Source: CAYSPT01 sp964432985
GTDB lineage: Bacteria > Muiribacteriota > CAYSPT01
Length of the DNA: 64,000 nucleotides
Direction of reading: 5' to 3'
NCBI GenBank assembly: GCA_964432985.1
Contig: CAYSPT010000010.1
Location: 1-64,000, forward strand
The position numbers were made by a program, and so were the translations under genes. The first letter of the stretch is position 1, and every line of letters begins with the position of its first letter. The notes below the pieces were generated by a model, which saw only the letters and a program-made list of their open reading frames with translations, was not told the DNA's origin and made no database searches. Positions 8,847 to 18,200 of this stretch are shown piece after piece.

Positions 8847-9599
8847 TTACCAGACTTCGGAAAGAGGACTGAAGGAACGTGGGTCGGAGATGCCTTTAGA
8901 GGTAATTTTCAGCTGCTTGAGGGGCCGCAGCACCTTCCAGAGGTTTTCGCCTCCGGAATCGCCGGCGGTAAACTCTACCTTGACCACGGCCTTGTCGCTG
9001 GCGACACGTTCATACTGCATCTCCACTTCCACCTTGAACCGGGCGTACCCCCGGCCCTGGCAGTTCATTTTGGCCATGGGCGTCTTGAGGATCATGCTCT
9101 CCGGAATGGGCGAACCCTTGATCACGCAGGCACCGGTCCCCATGGAGCACTCCATGAGAATGCCCTTGCTCTTGGTACTCAACTCCAGGGTTTCGATCCG
9201 TAACGTCGTGTTGGGTAAAAGACTGATCCCCACATCGTTGGAGAAGGCAATGATAAGTTTTCCGTCATCACCTGTCTCGAAGGTAGTGGGACCGGAAAAA
9301 TCCTGGGTGGTGCTGTCTACCGTCATCGGGGAAGACCCGTCCTCGGACGTGGCGTGCACGGTACCCATTATATTTTCCAGCTCTATGGTCAGAAGATCGT
9401 GCTTCTCGGCATCGACTTTCTGCTGCTTCCGGGCGAATACCACCACTAATCCGGCGACGATACCCGCCAGAACCAGGAAGATGACGAGAATTACTTTTGC
9501 TTTCTCGAGAGTTTGAGACCGTTCCTCGGCATGCTGCATATCCTGCTGGACACGCTGTTTTTTAGCGCGGCGGCGGGCTTTTTCGTCAGCCAACCCCAT
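8847..9599 (-). CDS. Single-pass membrane protein with FecR-like extracytoplasmic domain
   Basis: About 250 aa. A basic, charged N-terminus (DEKARRRAKKQRVQQDM, probably coiled coil) is followed by one strong transmembrane segment (VILVIFLVLAGIVAGLVVVF, about residues 38-57). A beta-rich domain follows in which ISLLPNTTLRIETLEL, a middle strand block and ILKTPMAKMNCQGRGYARFKVEV resemble the FecR/LPXTG-like fold (a TP.A..V.G..F pattern). The function is unknown. The start is uncertain: the frame stays open to 9680, but that extension looks non-coding (CSCCTWRC); GGAGGTG ends near 9626, closest to a CTG, and the ATG at 9599 is a conservative choice. The gene precedes uvrA by 47 nt. Confidence 0.7.
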   Translation of the reverse strand: MGLADEKARRRAKKQRVQQDMQHAEERSQTLEKAKVILVIFLVLAGIVAGLVVVFARKQQKVDAEKHDLLTIELENIMGTVHATSEDGSSPMTVDSTTQDFSGPTTFETGDDGKLIIAFSNDVGISLLPNTTLRIETLELSTKSKGILMECSMGTGACVIKGSPIPESMILKTPMAKMNCQGRGYARFKVEVEMQYERVASDKAVVKVEFTAGDSGGENLWKVLRPLKQLKITSKGISDPRSFSPLSEVW

Positions 9600-9780
9600 T
9601 TCGCTCCACTTCTTGACCAGCCCAATACACCTCCAAGTGCAACAACTACAGGGTACAGTAGAATGGGGAAATTGTAGCACAACTTTCCGGTGCTGTCAAA
9701 AAACCAGGACTTATCTCAACTCGAATCATTTATGAACTTTCGTCGCGAGCCGTAGCAGAATGGTTTTTGAATTATTCGGG

Positions 9781-12081
9781 TCAGGTGACTTTCATGATGA
9801 CCAGGGTCATGTCGTCGAACTGATCACGGTCCTTGGAAAACCTGTTCACATCGTTGAACATGCGCTTAATCATGTCTTCGGCAGACAGGTCCTGGTGGTT
9901 GATGATAGCCTGCTTCAGGCGGTCCAGGCGGTACTTCTCCCCGCTGGTGTTGATGGCGTCTGTAAGCCCATCGGAATAGAACACCAGGATGTCTCCCGAA
10001 TTCAGGCTCACCACTTTCTGCTCATACGTAGATTTTTCGAACATCCCGGCCAGGAGCCCCGTACTTTCGAGTTGATCGAACTCACCCGTCTTCGTCCGGT
10101 AGATAAGGGGGAAATCATGCCCCGCGTTGGTGAACGTCAGTTCGCGGCGGCTTCGGCTGAGCTTCCCGTAGAATAACGTCACGAACTGGTCCGGTTCGGT
10201 GTCCTGCACCAGCATTTTATTGAGCCTGGTCATCAGATACTCCGGCGGACGATTGTTCTCAGCCTCCATTCGCAGGGAGCTTCGGATCATCAGCACCGTC
10301 AGGGCGGCCGGAACCCCCTTGCCGGACACGTCACCCACCACGAAACCGACGGTATCGGGGTCGATCTCCACGAAATCGAAATAGTCCCCGCTCATCTCCT
10401 TGGCAGGCTCGCACCGCCCAGCTATGTCGAATCCCGGCAGGTCGGGACCCTTCTTGGGAAGCCAGTTCATCTGGATACCCCGGGCGATCTCCAGCTCGCG
10501 GTCCATCCGTTCCTTCTCGACCAGCATATCGTACAGCTTGGCGCTCTCGATGGCCTGCCCCATCTGGGTAGCCAGGGTCGAGAGCAGGTTCAAGTCGTCT
10601 TCTCCGAACGGGGTTCCGTCCTTCTTGTCAGTCACTGACAGCACCCCGATAACCTTGTTCTTGGACAGGATGGGCACGCAGACGAAGGAGTTGGTCTTAT
10701 ACCGGCCCTTGCCCGGCTCGAACAGGGAGTCGTCCCGTATATCCTGTACCAGGATTGGTTTGCCGGTCTTGATGACGTGGCCCGAAACCGTGTTTTCCTC
10801 CATGCTGAGCTGCACCTGCTCCACGATCTTCTCGTCCATGCCCCGAGTGATTCTCAGAGCCAGGTTTTCCTCCACCTCGTCCAGAAGCATCAGCGAGTAA
10901 CGCCTCACCTTCAGCTGCCGTACGATAGCATCGGTAATCAGGTTGAGCAGGTTCATGGTGTCGAAGGCGGATCCCATCATCCGCCCCACCTCGAACAGAG
11001 TGATGAGCTTCGAGCTCTTGTCCTCGCTGAGGGCTTTCAGCTGGGAGTAGAGACGGGCATTGTCCAGGATGATGGAGGCCTGGTTGGCAAAAAGCCTCAG
11101 GGTACTTTTCTGCTCTGCCGGCAGAGTGTTATCACGATGGCTGGCCACCGCGATGATACCACAGGTGCGGCCGCGCACCTTCAGGGGCACCGAAAAGAAA
11201 TTCTTCAGCTCCTCGGTACGGGCAGAGCCGTCGTAGATGAAAAAATCGCCGCCGGTGCGTATTTTGACCTTGAGGTTGTGAAACGCCCGTTCCTCCCCGA
11301 TGTAGCCGCGGTACTCCTCCAGGGTCCGGTTTTTCACCATGTCGATGAACCGCTGCCCGATGGAACGCTGAATAGAGATGGCCATTTTCTCTTCGGTGTC
11401 TTCGACGATGAGCAGGGTGGAGACCGAAAAGTCCAGCAGTTTGTTGAGCTTGTCCATCACCGCATCCATCATCTGATCATAATTTTCGATGGACCGGATG
11501 AGCTCGCTGACCTCGTTGATGATGGTCAGCTCGTACAGCTTGTCGTCTAAAAGCTCGTTGAGACGCGACAGGAGATGTACCGCCATCTCCGATTTCCGAA
11601 GCCTGATTTTTTCAGCGCCGTCGTCCTTGCGGCGGTTTAGAGCAACGTCGGACAGGTGCTTGAATTTGAGGGAAAGCTCGCTGTCGGACACGTTCATGGG
11701 AGGTCTTTTGCGAGACACCATGATCCGTTCGATCAGCTCGCACAGCTCGTAGGGTTCGAATGGCTTGACCATGTACTCGTTTGCCCCGGCCTTCAGACCC
11801 CAGTACTTGTCACTGCGGCGAGCCCGGGAGGTGAGCATAACGATGGGGATGTGCTGCGTGTCCCGCTCATTCTTGAGCAGCCGGCACACCTGGTACCCGT
11901 TCATGTAAGGCATCATGATGTCCAGAACCACTACGTCGGGTTTTTCGATAAACACCTTCTCCAGGGCTTCCAGTCCGTTTGCTGCCGTCACGACTTCGAA
12001 TCCCTTTTGCTCGAGAGCCATTTGCACCAGCTGCACGACTGTCACGGAATCGTCCGCAACCAGTACTTTCTTCTCCCTCAC
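9781..12081 (-). CDS. Response regulator with GAF domains and SpoIIE/RsbU-type PP2C phosphatase
   Basis: 766 aa. An N-terminal receiver (about 1-120: LVADDSVTVV, phospho-acceptor in VVVLDIMMPYMNGYQV, Lys in MVKPFEP) is followed by two GAF-like modules (about 180-340 and 355-520). A C-terminal PPM/PP2C phosphatase (about 535-766) carries the metal-binding motifs SGDYFDF, VGDVSGKGVPAAL and FYSDGLTDA. The family dephosphorylates Ser/Thr-phosphorylated partners such as anti-anti-sigma factors; no such partner is seen nearby. GTG start with GGAGTGA 8 nt upstream. It is the last gene of the chemosensory cluster, 14 nt after the HD-GYP gene, with which it shares its receiver and first GAF, pointing to duplication and replacement of the output domain. 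Confidence 0.92.
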   Translation of the reverse strand: MREKKVLVADDSVTVVQLVQMALEQKGFEVVTAANGLEALEKVFIEKPDVVVLDIMMPYMNGYQVCRLLKNERDTQHIPIVMLTSRARRSDKYWGLKAGANEYMVKPFEPYELCELIERIMVSRKRPPMNVSDSELSLKFKHLSDVALNRRKDDGAEKIRLRKSEMAVHLLSRLNELLDDKLYELTIINEVSELIRSIENYDQMMDAVMDKLNKLLDFSVSTLLIVEDTEEKMAISIQRSIGQRFIDMVKNRTLEEYRGYIGEERAFHNLKVKIRTGGDFFIYDGSARTEELKNFFSVPLKVRGRTCGIIAVASHRDNTLPAEQKSTLRLFANQASIILDNARLYSQLKALSEDKSSKLITLFEVGRMMGSAFDTMNLLNLITDAIVRQLKVRRYSLMLLDEVEENLALRITRGMDEKIVEQVQLSMEENTVSGHVIKTGKPILVQDIRDDSLFEPGKGRYKTNSFVCVPILSKNKVIGVLSVTDKKDGTPFGEDDLNLLSTLATQMGQAIESAKLYDMLVEKERMDRELEIARGIQMNWLPKKGPDLPGFDIAGRCEPAKEMSGDYFDFVEIDPDTVGFVVGDVSGKGVPAALTVLMIRSSLRMEAENNRPPEYLMTRLNKMLVQDTEPDQFVTLFYGKLSRSRRELTFTNAGHDFPLIYRTKTGEFDQLESTGLLAGMFEKSTYEQKVVSLNSGDILVFYSDGLTDAINTSGEKYRLDRLKQAIINHQDLSAEDMIKRMFNDVNRFSKDRDQFDDMTLVIMKVT

Positions 12082-12095
12082 GGAATTGTCACTCC

Positions 12096-14210
12096 TTACT
12101 TTTTCTTATTTATCCGGCCTTTTGTGACCATCTGGAAAAAAGCCTCCACCACCATGGGATCGAACTGGGTGCCGGCACAGGTCTGGATCTCCTCCAGCGC
12201 AATGTCGGCGCTGAGACCCTTGCGATACGAGCGGTCAGAGGTCATGGCATCATAAGTATCGGCCACTGCGATGATCCGGCCGAATAACGGAATTTCCTTC
12301 CCCTGCAGCCCGTCGGGGTACCCGCGCCCATCGTACCGCTCGTGGTGGTGCCGCATACCCGGCAGGATCTTCTGAAGCGGCTTGATCGGCTCGATGATCC
12401 TGGTGCCGATGATGGGATGCGTCTTGATCACTTCGAACTCCTCTTTGGTCAGACGGGACGGCTTGCAGAGGATCTCCTCCGGTATCCCCAACTTACCGAT
12501 ATCGTGCAGCAAAGCCGAAAGTTGAAGGGTGTCCTTGGTCTCGCCGGCCAGCTTCAGCTCTTCGGCGATGGCCAGCGAAAATTCGGTGACACGGTGGCTG
12601 TGACCGTGGGTGTACCTGTCCTTTGCATCGATGGCTGAGGACAGGGACTGGACCATCTGGACGAACAACTGTCCCATCTCGTCGTACAGCTGGGCGTTGG
12701 CGATGGCCACCGCCACCTGCGTCCCCAGAGTCATGAGCAGTTCCTGATCGTCAATGTTGAATCCAGCACGGGACTCCTTGTTCACCACTTCCAGTACTCC
12801 GATGAGCTTCTCCTTGACCCTCAGCGGTACGGCCAGCATGCTCATGGTTTTGAAGCCCACCTTTTTGTCGAAACTGCGGTCCACCATGTCGCTCTTGATT
12901 TCAGGCGACACGATAACCGGCTTGCACTCCAGGGCCACGGTCCCCGCGACGCCTTGCCCCAACCCGATACGCTTGCCCACCAGCGATTTTCCCACTGCCC
13001 CGGTGGCGATCTCAAAGTACAGCTCGTTACGTTCATTGTCGTACAGCAGCAGCGACCCGGCCTCCGCCTCGGTCACCCTGGTAGCCAGCTTGATAATGTG
13101 GTCCATCAAACCCCGCATGTCGGTGATGGAGCTCATGAGGCTCCCCACCTCATAAATGGTGCTGAGACGCTGCGCTCTGCTCTCGCCGAAGCTTTTCACC
13201 TTGGAGTACAGCATGGCGTTTTCAATGACCAGGGCCGCTTCCCGGGCGATGATAGTGAGAACCTCATGGTGGCTCTCGACAAACAGCCCCCGGTCGGGGG
13301 AGGCAAGCGCCAGTATTCCCGTGGCGGTGCCGCGGGACCGCATGGGCACCGAAACAAAAGATTCCACCCGGGTACCGTACCCGTCCGCTCCGGCGGGGGT
13401 CTCTGTCACCGGTTCCCCCAGCAGGTTGCTATCCAGTTGAACGTACTCACCCTGATCGGGAAACAATCGTTGAAATTCATCCAGCAGCCGCTGATAAAAA
13501 TCCTGCATCATCTTCCTGCTGGAAGCCTGCCCCAGGTAGAAGTACACCACCGGGCAGTCCTCCTCGAAAACCACCAGCGCCCCAACCTGAAAATCAACCA
13601 GCTTGGCAACGGTCCTCATCATGGAGATGATGATCTCGTTAAAATCTTCGATAGATGCGCCCAGGTCGGCAATCTCGGCTATGATGGTAGTCTCGTGCAA
13701 TTTCTTGTCGAGCAGGGCGTTGAGCCGGGACACTACCTCCGCGTCATTCTTCGGCTTGCGCTCCTGCAACCGGGACAGGGGAATACTCTTAGCCGTGCGT
13801 CGGTGGTCCTTGATCAGTTTCTGGACCTGCTCGATAAGCTCCTGTGGTTCGAAGGGCTTGGTCATGAACACGTCGGCGCCGGTTTTGAGACCCCAGAACT
13901 GGTCCAGTTTCTGGTCCTTGGCAGTGAGCATGATAACCGGAATGTCGTGGGTCAGGGCGTCATCCTTGGTGAGGCGGCACACCTGGTAACCGTTCATTCC
14001 CGGCATCATGACGTCGGAGATGATCAGGTCTGGTCCTGTTTCGTACACCTGGCGGATGGCCTCCAGCCCGTCTTCGGCCTGCACCACTTCGTAGCCGGCG
14101 GACATCAGGAGGTTGGCCAGTAGACGTCTCATGGTACCGCTGTCGTCAGCCACCAGTACCTTACCGAGGCTGTCCACTGCGGAGCCATCGGTTTGATTAA
14201 TCATCGTCAC
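12096..14210 (-). CDS. Response regulator with GAF domains and HD-GYP phosphodiesterase
   Basis: 704 aa. A receiver (about 15-135: LVADDSGTMRRLL, LIISDVMMPGMNGYQV, FMTKPFEP) is followed by two GAF modules (about 190-340 and 360-520). A C-terminal HD-GYP domain (about 525-700) shows YTHGHSHRV, LLHDIGKLGIPE, HHHERYDGRGYPDGL and IIAVADTYDAMTSDR, with the HD and GYP signatures complete. The expected reaction is hydrolysis of cyclic-di-GMP, controlled by phosphorylation. GTG start with AAGG 8 nt upstream; an ATG two codons later is possible. It follows cheB by 17 nt and is a likely CheA phosphotransfer output coupling chemosensing to c-di-GMP. Confidence 0.94.
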   Translation of the reverse strand: MTMINQTDGSAVDSLGKVLVADDSGTMRRLLANLLMSAGYEVVQAEDGLEAIRQVYETGPDLIISDVMMPGMNGYQVCRLTKDDALTHDIPVIMLTAKDQKLDQFWGLKTGADVFMTKPFEPQELIEQVQKLIKDHRRTAKSIPLSRLQERKPKNDAEVVSRLNALLDKKLHETTIIAEIADLGASIEDFNEIIISMMRTVAKLVDFQVGALVVFEEDCPVVYFYLGQASSRKMMQDFYQRLLDEFQRLFPDQGEYVQLDSNLLGEPVTETPAGADGYGTRVESFVSVPMRSRGTATGILALASPDRGLFVESHHEVLTIIAREAALVIENAMLYSKVKSFGESRAQRLSTIYEVGSLMSSITDMRGLMDHIIKLATRVTEAEAGSLLLYDNERNELYFEIATGAVGKSLVGKRIGLGQGVAGTVALECKPVIVSPEIKSDMVDRSFDKKVGFKTMSMLAVPLRVKEKLIGVLEVVNKESRAGFNIDDQELLMTLGTQVAVAIANAQLYDEMGQLFVQMVQSLSSAIDAKDRYTHGHSHRVTEFSLAIAEELKLAGETKDTLQLSALLHDIGKLGIPEEILCKPSRLTKEEFEVIKTHPIIGTRIIEPIKPLQKILPGMRHHHERYDGRGYPDGLQGKEIPLFGRIIAVADTYDAMTSDRSYRKGLSADIALEEIQTCAGTQFDPMVVEAFFQMVTKGRINKKK

Positions 14211-14227
14211 GACAGTTACCTTACTTT

Positions 14228-15268
14228 CTACATCATTTCCAATATCTTGACCGCCAGCTCCTCGGCCGGCACCACGTGGTCCACGAACCCGCTCTCAATG
14301 GCCGCTCCGGGCATGCCGAACACCACGGAGGTGATCTCGTCCTGAGCCATGGTAACGCCCCCGTGCTCCTTGATGGCCCTGAGCCCCAGGGTCCCGTCAC
14401 GGCCCATCCCGCTCAGTATAACGCCAACAGCCCGCCCGCCGTATCCCTGGGCCACAGATTTCATAAGAACGTCCACCGAAGGCCGGTGCCCGGAAACTTC
14501 CGGACCATTGTTCAACACGATCTGGCGGTTAACACCGATCTCCATATGCCTGCTGCCCGGGGCGATGTACACGCATCCCTGCTTGATGAGCTCTCCATCC
14601 TCCGCTTCCTTGACCTGCAGGTAGGAGAGCCTGTCCAGGCTGTCTGCCAGCTCCTTGGTGAAGTGCTTGAGCATGTGCTGCACCACCAGGAATGAGGCCG
14701 GTACGCTGGCCGGAAGCGTCTGAAACAGGTTTTGCAGCAACAACGGTCCCCCTGTTGAAGCTCCGATAGCCACCACCCGTACCTCGCGGCGGTACATATC
14801 GCGCTCCGAATTGGCAAGAGTGTCAGAGCGAATGGGGATGGGGATGATGTGCCGTATCACCTTGATTCGAGCAACCAGCTGCAGCTTTTCCCGGAAGGTC
14901 GTCACCAGCGAATCCCACTCCTCGTGTTGGTAATCTGCCGGGTGCGAGATGATCTCGATGGCGCCGCTGCGAAGGCTTTCAAGTGCTTCCTTGACGCCGA
15001 AGCCCGCCCGGGAAACCGCCACCAGAACCGGCCGGGGAAAACTGGCCATGACCTTCTGAACCGCTTCCAGGCCGCGTCCGTCACCAGCGCACGCGGAGAT
15101 GACCACCACATCGGCCGTACCGTTTTTCATGATACGCAGAAGCTCCCGCCGGGTGGAGGCCAACCCCACAATGTCAGCGTCGCAGCGCTCGGTGATGAAC
15201 CGGTTGATTTCCCGGCGCCGTTCGTCGTCCGAGTCCATCACGATTACCCTCAACCTGGCGGCCTCCAT
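14228..15268 (-). CDS. cheB: CheB-type chemoreceptor methylesterase with degenerate receiver domain
   Basis: 346 aa. The C-terminal methylesterase (about 160-346) keeps the Ser-His-Asp triad contexts: VVAIGASTGGPLLLQ, FLVVQHMLKHFT and VILSGMGRDGTLG. It should remove methyl groups from receptor glutamates. The N-terminal receiver (1-125) keeps the acidic start (MDSDDE) but has Ser58 where the phospho-Asp should be (VVVISACAG) and His109 in place of the conserved Lys (IISHP). Control by CheA phosphorylation is therefore unlikely. The start ATG follows the cheA stop by one base, with AAGGGA 7 nt upstream, so translation is coupled. Confidence 0.93.
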   Translation of the reverse strand: MEAARLRVIVMDSDDERRREINRFITERCDADIVGLASTRRELLRIMKNGTADVVVISACAGDGRGLEAVQKVMASFPRPVLVAVSRAGFGVKEALESLRSGAIEIISHPADYQHEEWDSLVTTFREKLQLVARIKVIRHIIPIPIRSDTLANSERDMYRREVRVVAIGASTGGPLLLQNLFQTLPASVPASFLVVQHMLKHFTKELADSLDRLSYLQVKEAEDGELIKQGCVYIAPGSRHMEIGVNRQIVLNNGPEVSGHRPSVDVLMKSVAQGYGGRAVGVILSGMGRDGTLGLRAIKEHGGVTMAQDEITSVVFGMPGAAIESGFVDHVVPAEELAVKILEMM

Positions 15269-15269
15269 G

Positions 15270-18200
15270 TCAAATTCCCTTCATGGCAATAAACTTGCGA
15301 ATCGATTTGATGAGCGACTGCTGCTCGAAAGGTTTGCCCAGGTACTCGTCGGCGCCGGCCCGCAGCCCCCTGATACGGTCCTCTTCCGAGGAGCGAGTAG
15401 TGACCATGATGACCGGAAGCTTCCTGAGCATTTCGTCCGATCGTATCGCTCTCACCATCTCGTAGCCGTTCATGACCGGCATCTCCACATCGGAAATAAC
15501 CAGGGCCGGCATGACTTCCCGGGCCATTTCCAGTCCCTGGGCGCCGTCTTCGGCGGTGACCACCCGGTACCCCTCCGCTTCCAGCAGGTTCCGCTCGATG
15601 CTGCGGATAGTGGGAGAATCATCCACCACCAGGATCAGCTTGCCAAGGTCTTCGGACGACTCCTCTTCCACCTCGAACTGCTCCTGGGCGGTAGTGACAT
15701 CGCTCACCCAGGCGTACCCCTGCTGGACCAGGGCCGCCACGTCGAGAATGAGCAGGACCCGTCCGTCTCCCATGATGGTCGAGCCGGCGACACACGGCGC
15801 CCGCTTGAGCAGAGCGCCCAGCGTCTTGATGACGATCTCCTGCTTGCCCACCAGCTCGTGCACCATAAATCCCAGCCGTTTTTCGGCCGAAGCGACGATA
15901 ACCAGGAATTTATCTTCCTCGTCGTCGTTGCCGCCGGGGACCATCAGCGCTTTGTCCACCCTGAGAAGCGGCAGAACCTCGTCGCGGATGCGGACCGCTT
16001 CCTTGCCCCCCATGGCGATGAGCATATCGGGAACCATCTTGAGGCTCTCCACCACCGACGACAGGGGGATGACGTACTTCTCGTCCCAGATCCGCACTAC
16101 CAGCCCCTGGATGATGGCCAGGGTGAGAGGAAGCTTGATCCTGAAGGTGGTACCGACGTTAATCTCGGACTCCAGCTCGATGATTCCCTTGAGGTCCTCG
16201 ATGTTGCGTTTCACCACGTCACATCCCACCCCGCGGCCCGAGACCTCGGTCACCTGCTCCTTGGTGGAAAAACCAGGGGCGAACACCAGGTTCCTGAGCT
16301 CCCACGGCTGCTTCCTCTTGACTTCGTCCGCAGTCAGCATCCCTTTCTCCACCGCCGAAGCGCCCACCTTTTGGGCGTCGATTCCTCGACCGTCGTCGGC
16401 GATTTCGATAATCACCAGGTCACCGCGCTGCTCGGCATTGAGCGAGACGTACCCCTCTCTGTGTTTTCCCAGGACTTCACGCTCTTCCTGGGTCTCGATG
16501 CCGTGATCGACGGTGTTGCGGATCAGGTGGATGAGCGGGTCGGAGACTTTTTCCAGGACGGTCTTGTCCAGCTCCGTGTCGCCGCCGCCGATGTCCAGGC
16601 GGACCTCCTTGCCGGTGTGGCGGGCCAGGTCCCTGACCAGGCGGGGAAACTTGTCGAACACCGAGGATATGGGCAGCATCCTGGTCTTCATGATCCCTTC
16701 CTGGAGGTCACCGGTCACCATGCTCATCCGACGCATGCCTTCGGAAAGCTCCTGGACCAGGTCGGAAAACTCACCGTCCAGGTGGGAGAATTGCTCTTCC
16801 ACGTCCCTGATTTCCGACAGGAAATCTTTCAGGCTCTCGAGGTTGCCCTCCATGAGTTCCTGGTAGATGGTGGAGCCCCTGTCTTCGCCTTCGTCAAGCT
16901 CTTCTATCAAGCTCTGTATTTTCGCGAGACGCAGGCGCAGCTCGGAGAGCCACTCCTGCAGCCCGGTGAAGTTGACCACCTTCTGGTCCATCCGCAGCTT
17001 ATTAAACAAAAGTTCCCCTACCAGGTTCATCAAGGAGTCGAGTTTACCGATGGCCACCCGCACCGTCTGGACGGTGGGGGCCGAAGCGGAGCGGCCTGCC
17101 TGGGCTTTTGCCCGGGCGGGTGTTTTTTCCGGGATTGATGCGTCGGCAGAGGGCTTGACCCCGGACTTTGCCACAGTCTTTTTTTTGGCGGGAGGCGGTG
17201 TCGCTGTTTTTTTCGGAGGTTTGCCGTTGTCTTTTCCGCGGGCTCTCCTGGCCGGCTTCGGACCAGGCGATTCGGGTTTCTTCCCGGCTTTTGCTTCCGC
17301 CGACGCCGGAACCGCCGTCTTTCTCTTCTTTTCAGTGACAGCTTCAGTCGGCAGCTCCTCGATATTGTGGATGATCATCGGCCTCCCAGCGAGGGGTACG
17401 GTATCATCCCCATCCTTTATCGGCGAAGCCGGCTGCGGCTCGGACTTGGCAGATCTGGCGGCTTGCGCCTTTTTGACCTCCAGTACGGCGTCTCCGGCGG
17501 GATTGGCGCTCACCACGTTCTCCACCTTGATATCACCGAGTTCCGATTCCGCCACCCGCCAGAGGCGGCTGAGTACTCTCAGCGATGACATACTGATATC
17601 GTCTCCATCGATACCGCGGTTAATCTCGGACAGGCAGTCCTCCAGAGTGATGATCAGGGTGGGACTAAACCGGGATCGCCGGGCACAGTCGGTAGTGATA
17701 ATTTCCATTTTCTCCGCCACTTCTCCGATAATGGCGAATCCCATGGACAAGGCACTTCCCTTGAGATAGCCGAGCACCTTTTTAAGCTGTTCGACCACGA
17801 TGGGATCGTTCGGTGCTTTCGTTAGCTTAGTCAGGCAGGAGGAAATCTTCTGGAGATGTAAATCTGCTTCCTCCTTGAAAAACTTCATGGCCAATTCCCG
17901 GCCCTTTTCAGGTGCTTTCTCTACCGGATGGGCAGCTTCGTCTTCCTGCTCCTCCGCAGCCCGGACCGCCTGCTCCGCAGCCTCCTGTTCAGCAGCCTGC
18001 GCGGCTTTTTTGCGAAGCGCGTCCAGGGCGTTTAAAAGGGATCGTTTGGCCGCCTGGATCATGGTGCCGTCATGATCCTCAGGGCCTGCTTTGAGCGCAT
18101 CCTTGAAGCTTTCCACCGAGAACTTCAACGCTGCCAGGGCTCCTGGATCGGGCTGGAGTCCCTCATCCAGCATCACGTCCACGGCGCTTCCCAGGGATGA

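Noticed and set aside
14211..14232. Recurring word TGTAGAAAGTAAG after several stop codons (also near 3930)
   Set aside because: Few, diverged copies; compatible with chance and ribosome-site-like content (AAGTAAGG).
15099..17138. 679-codon open frame on the plus strand across cheA/cheB
   Set aside because: Antisense to the clearly coding cheA; composition (long runs of His/Leu/Gly/Asp) is that of a shadow frame in GC-rich DNA.
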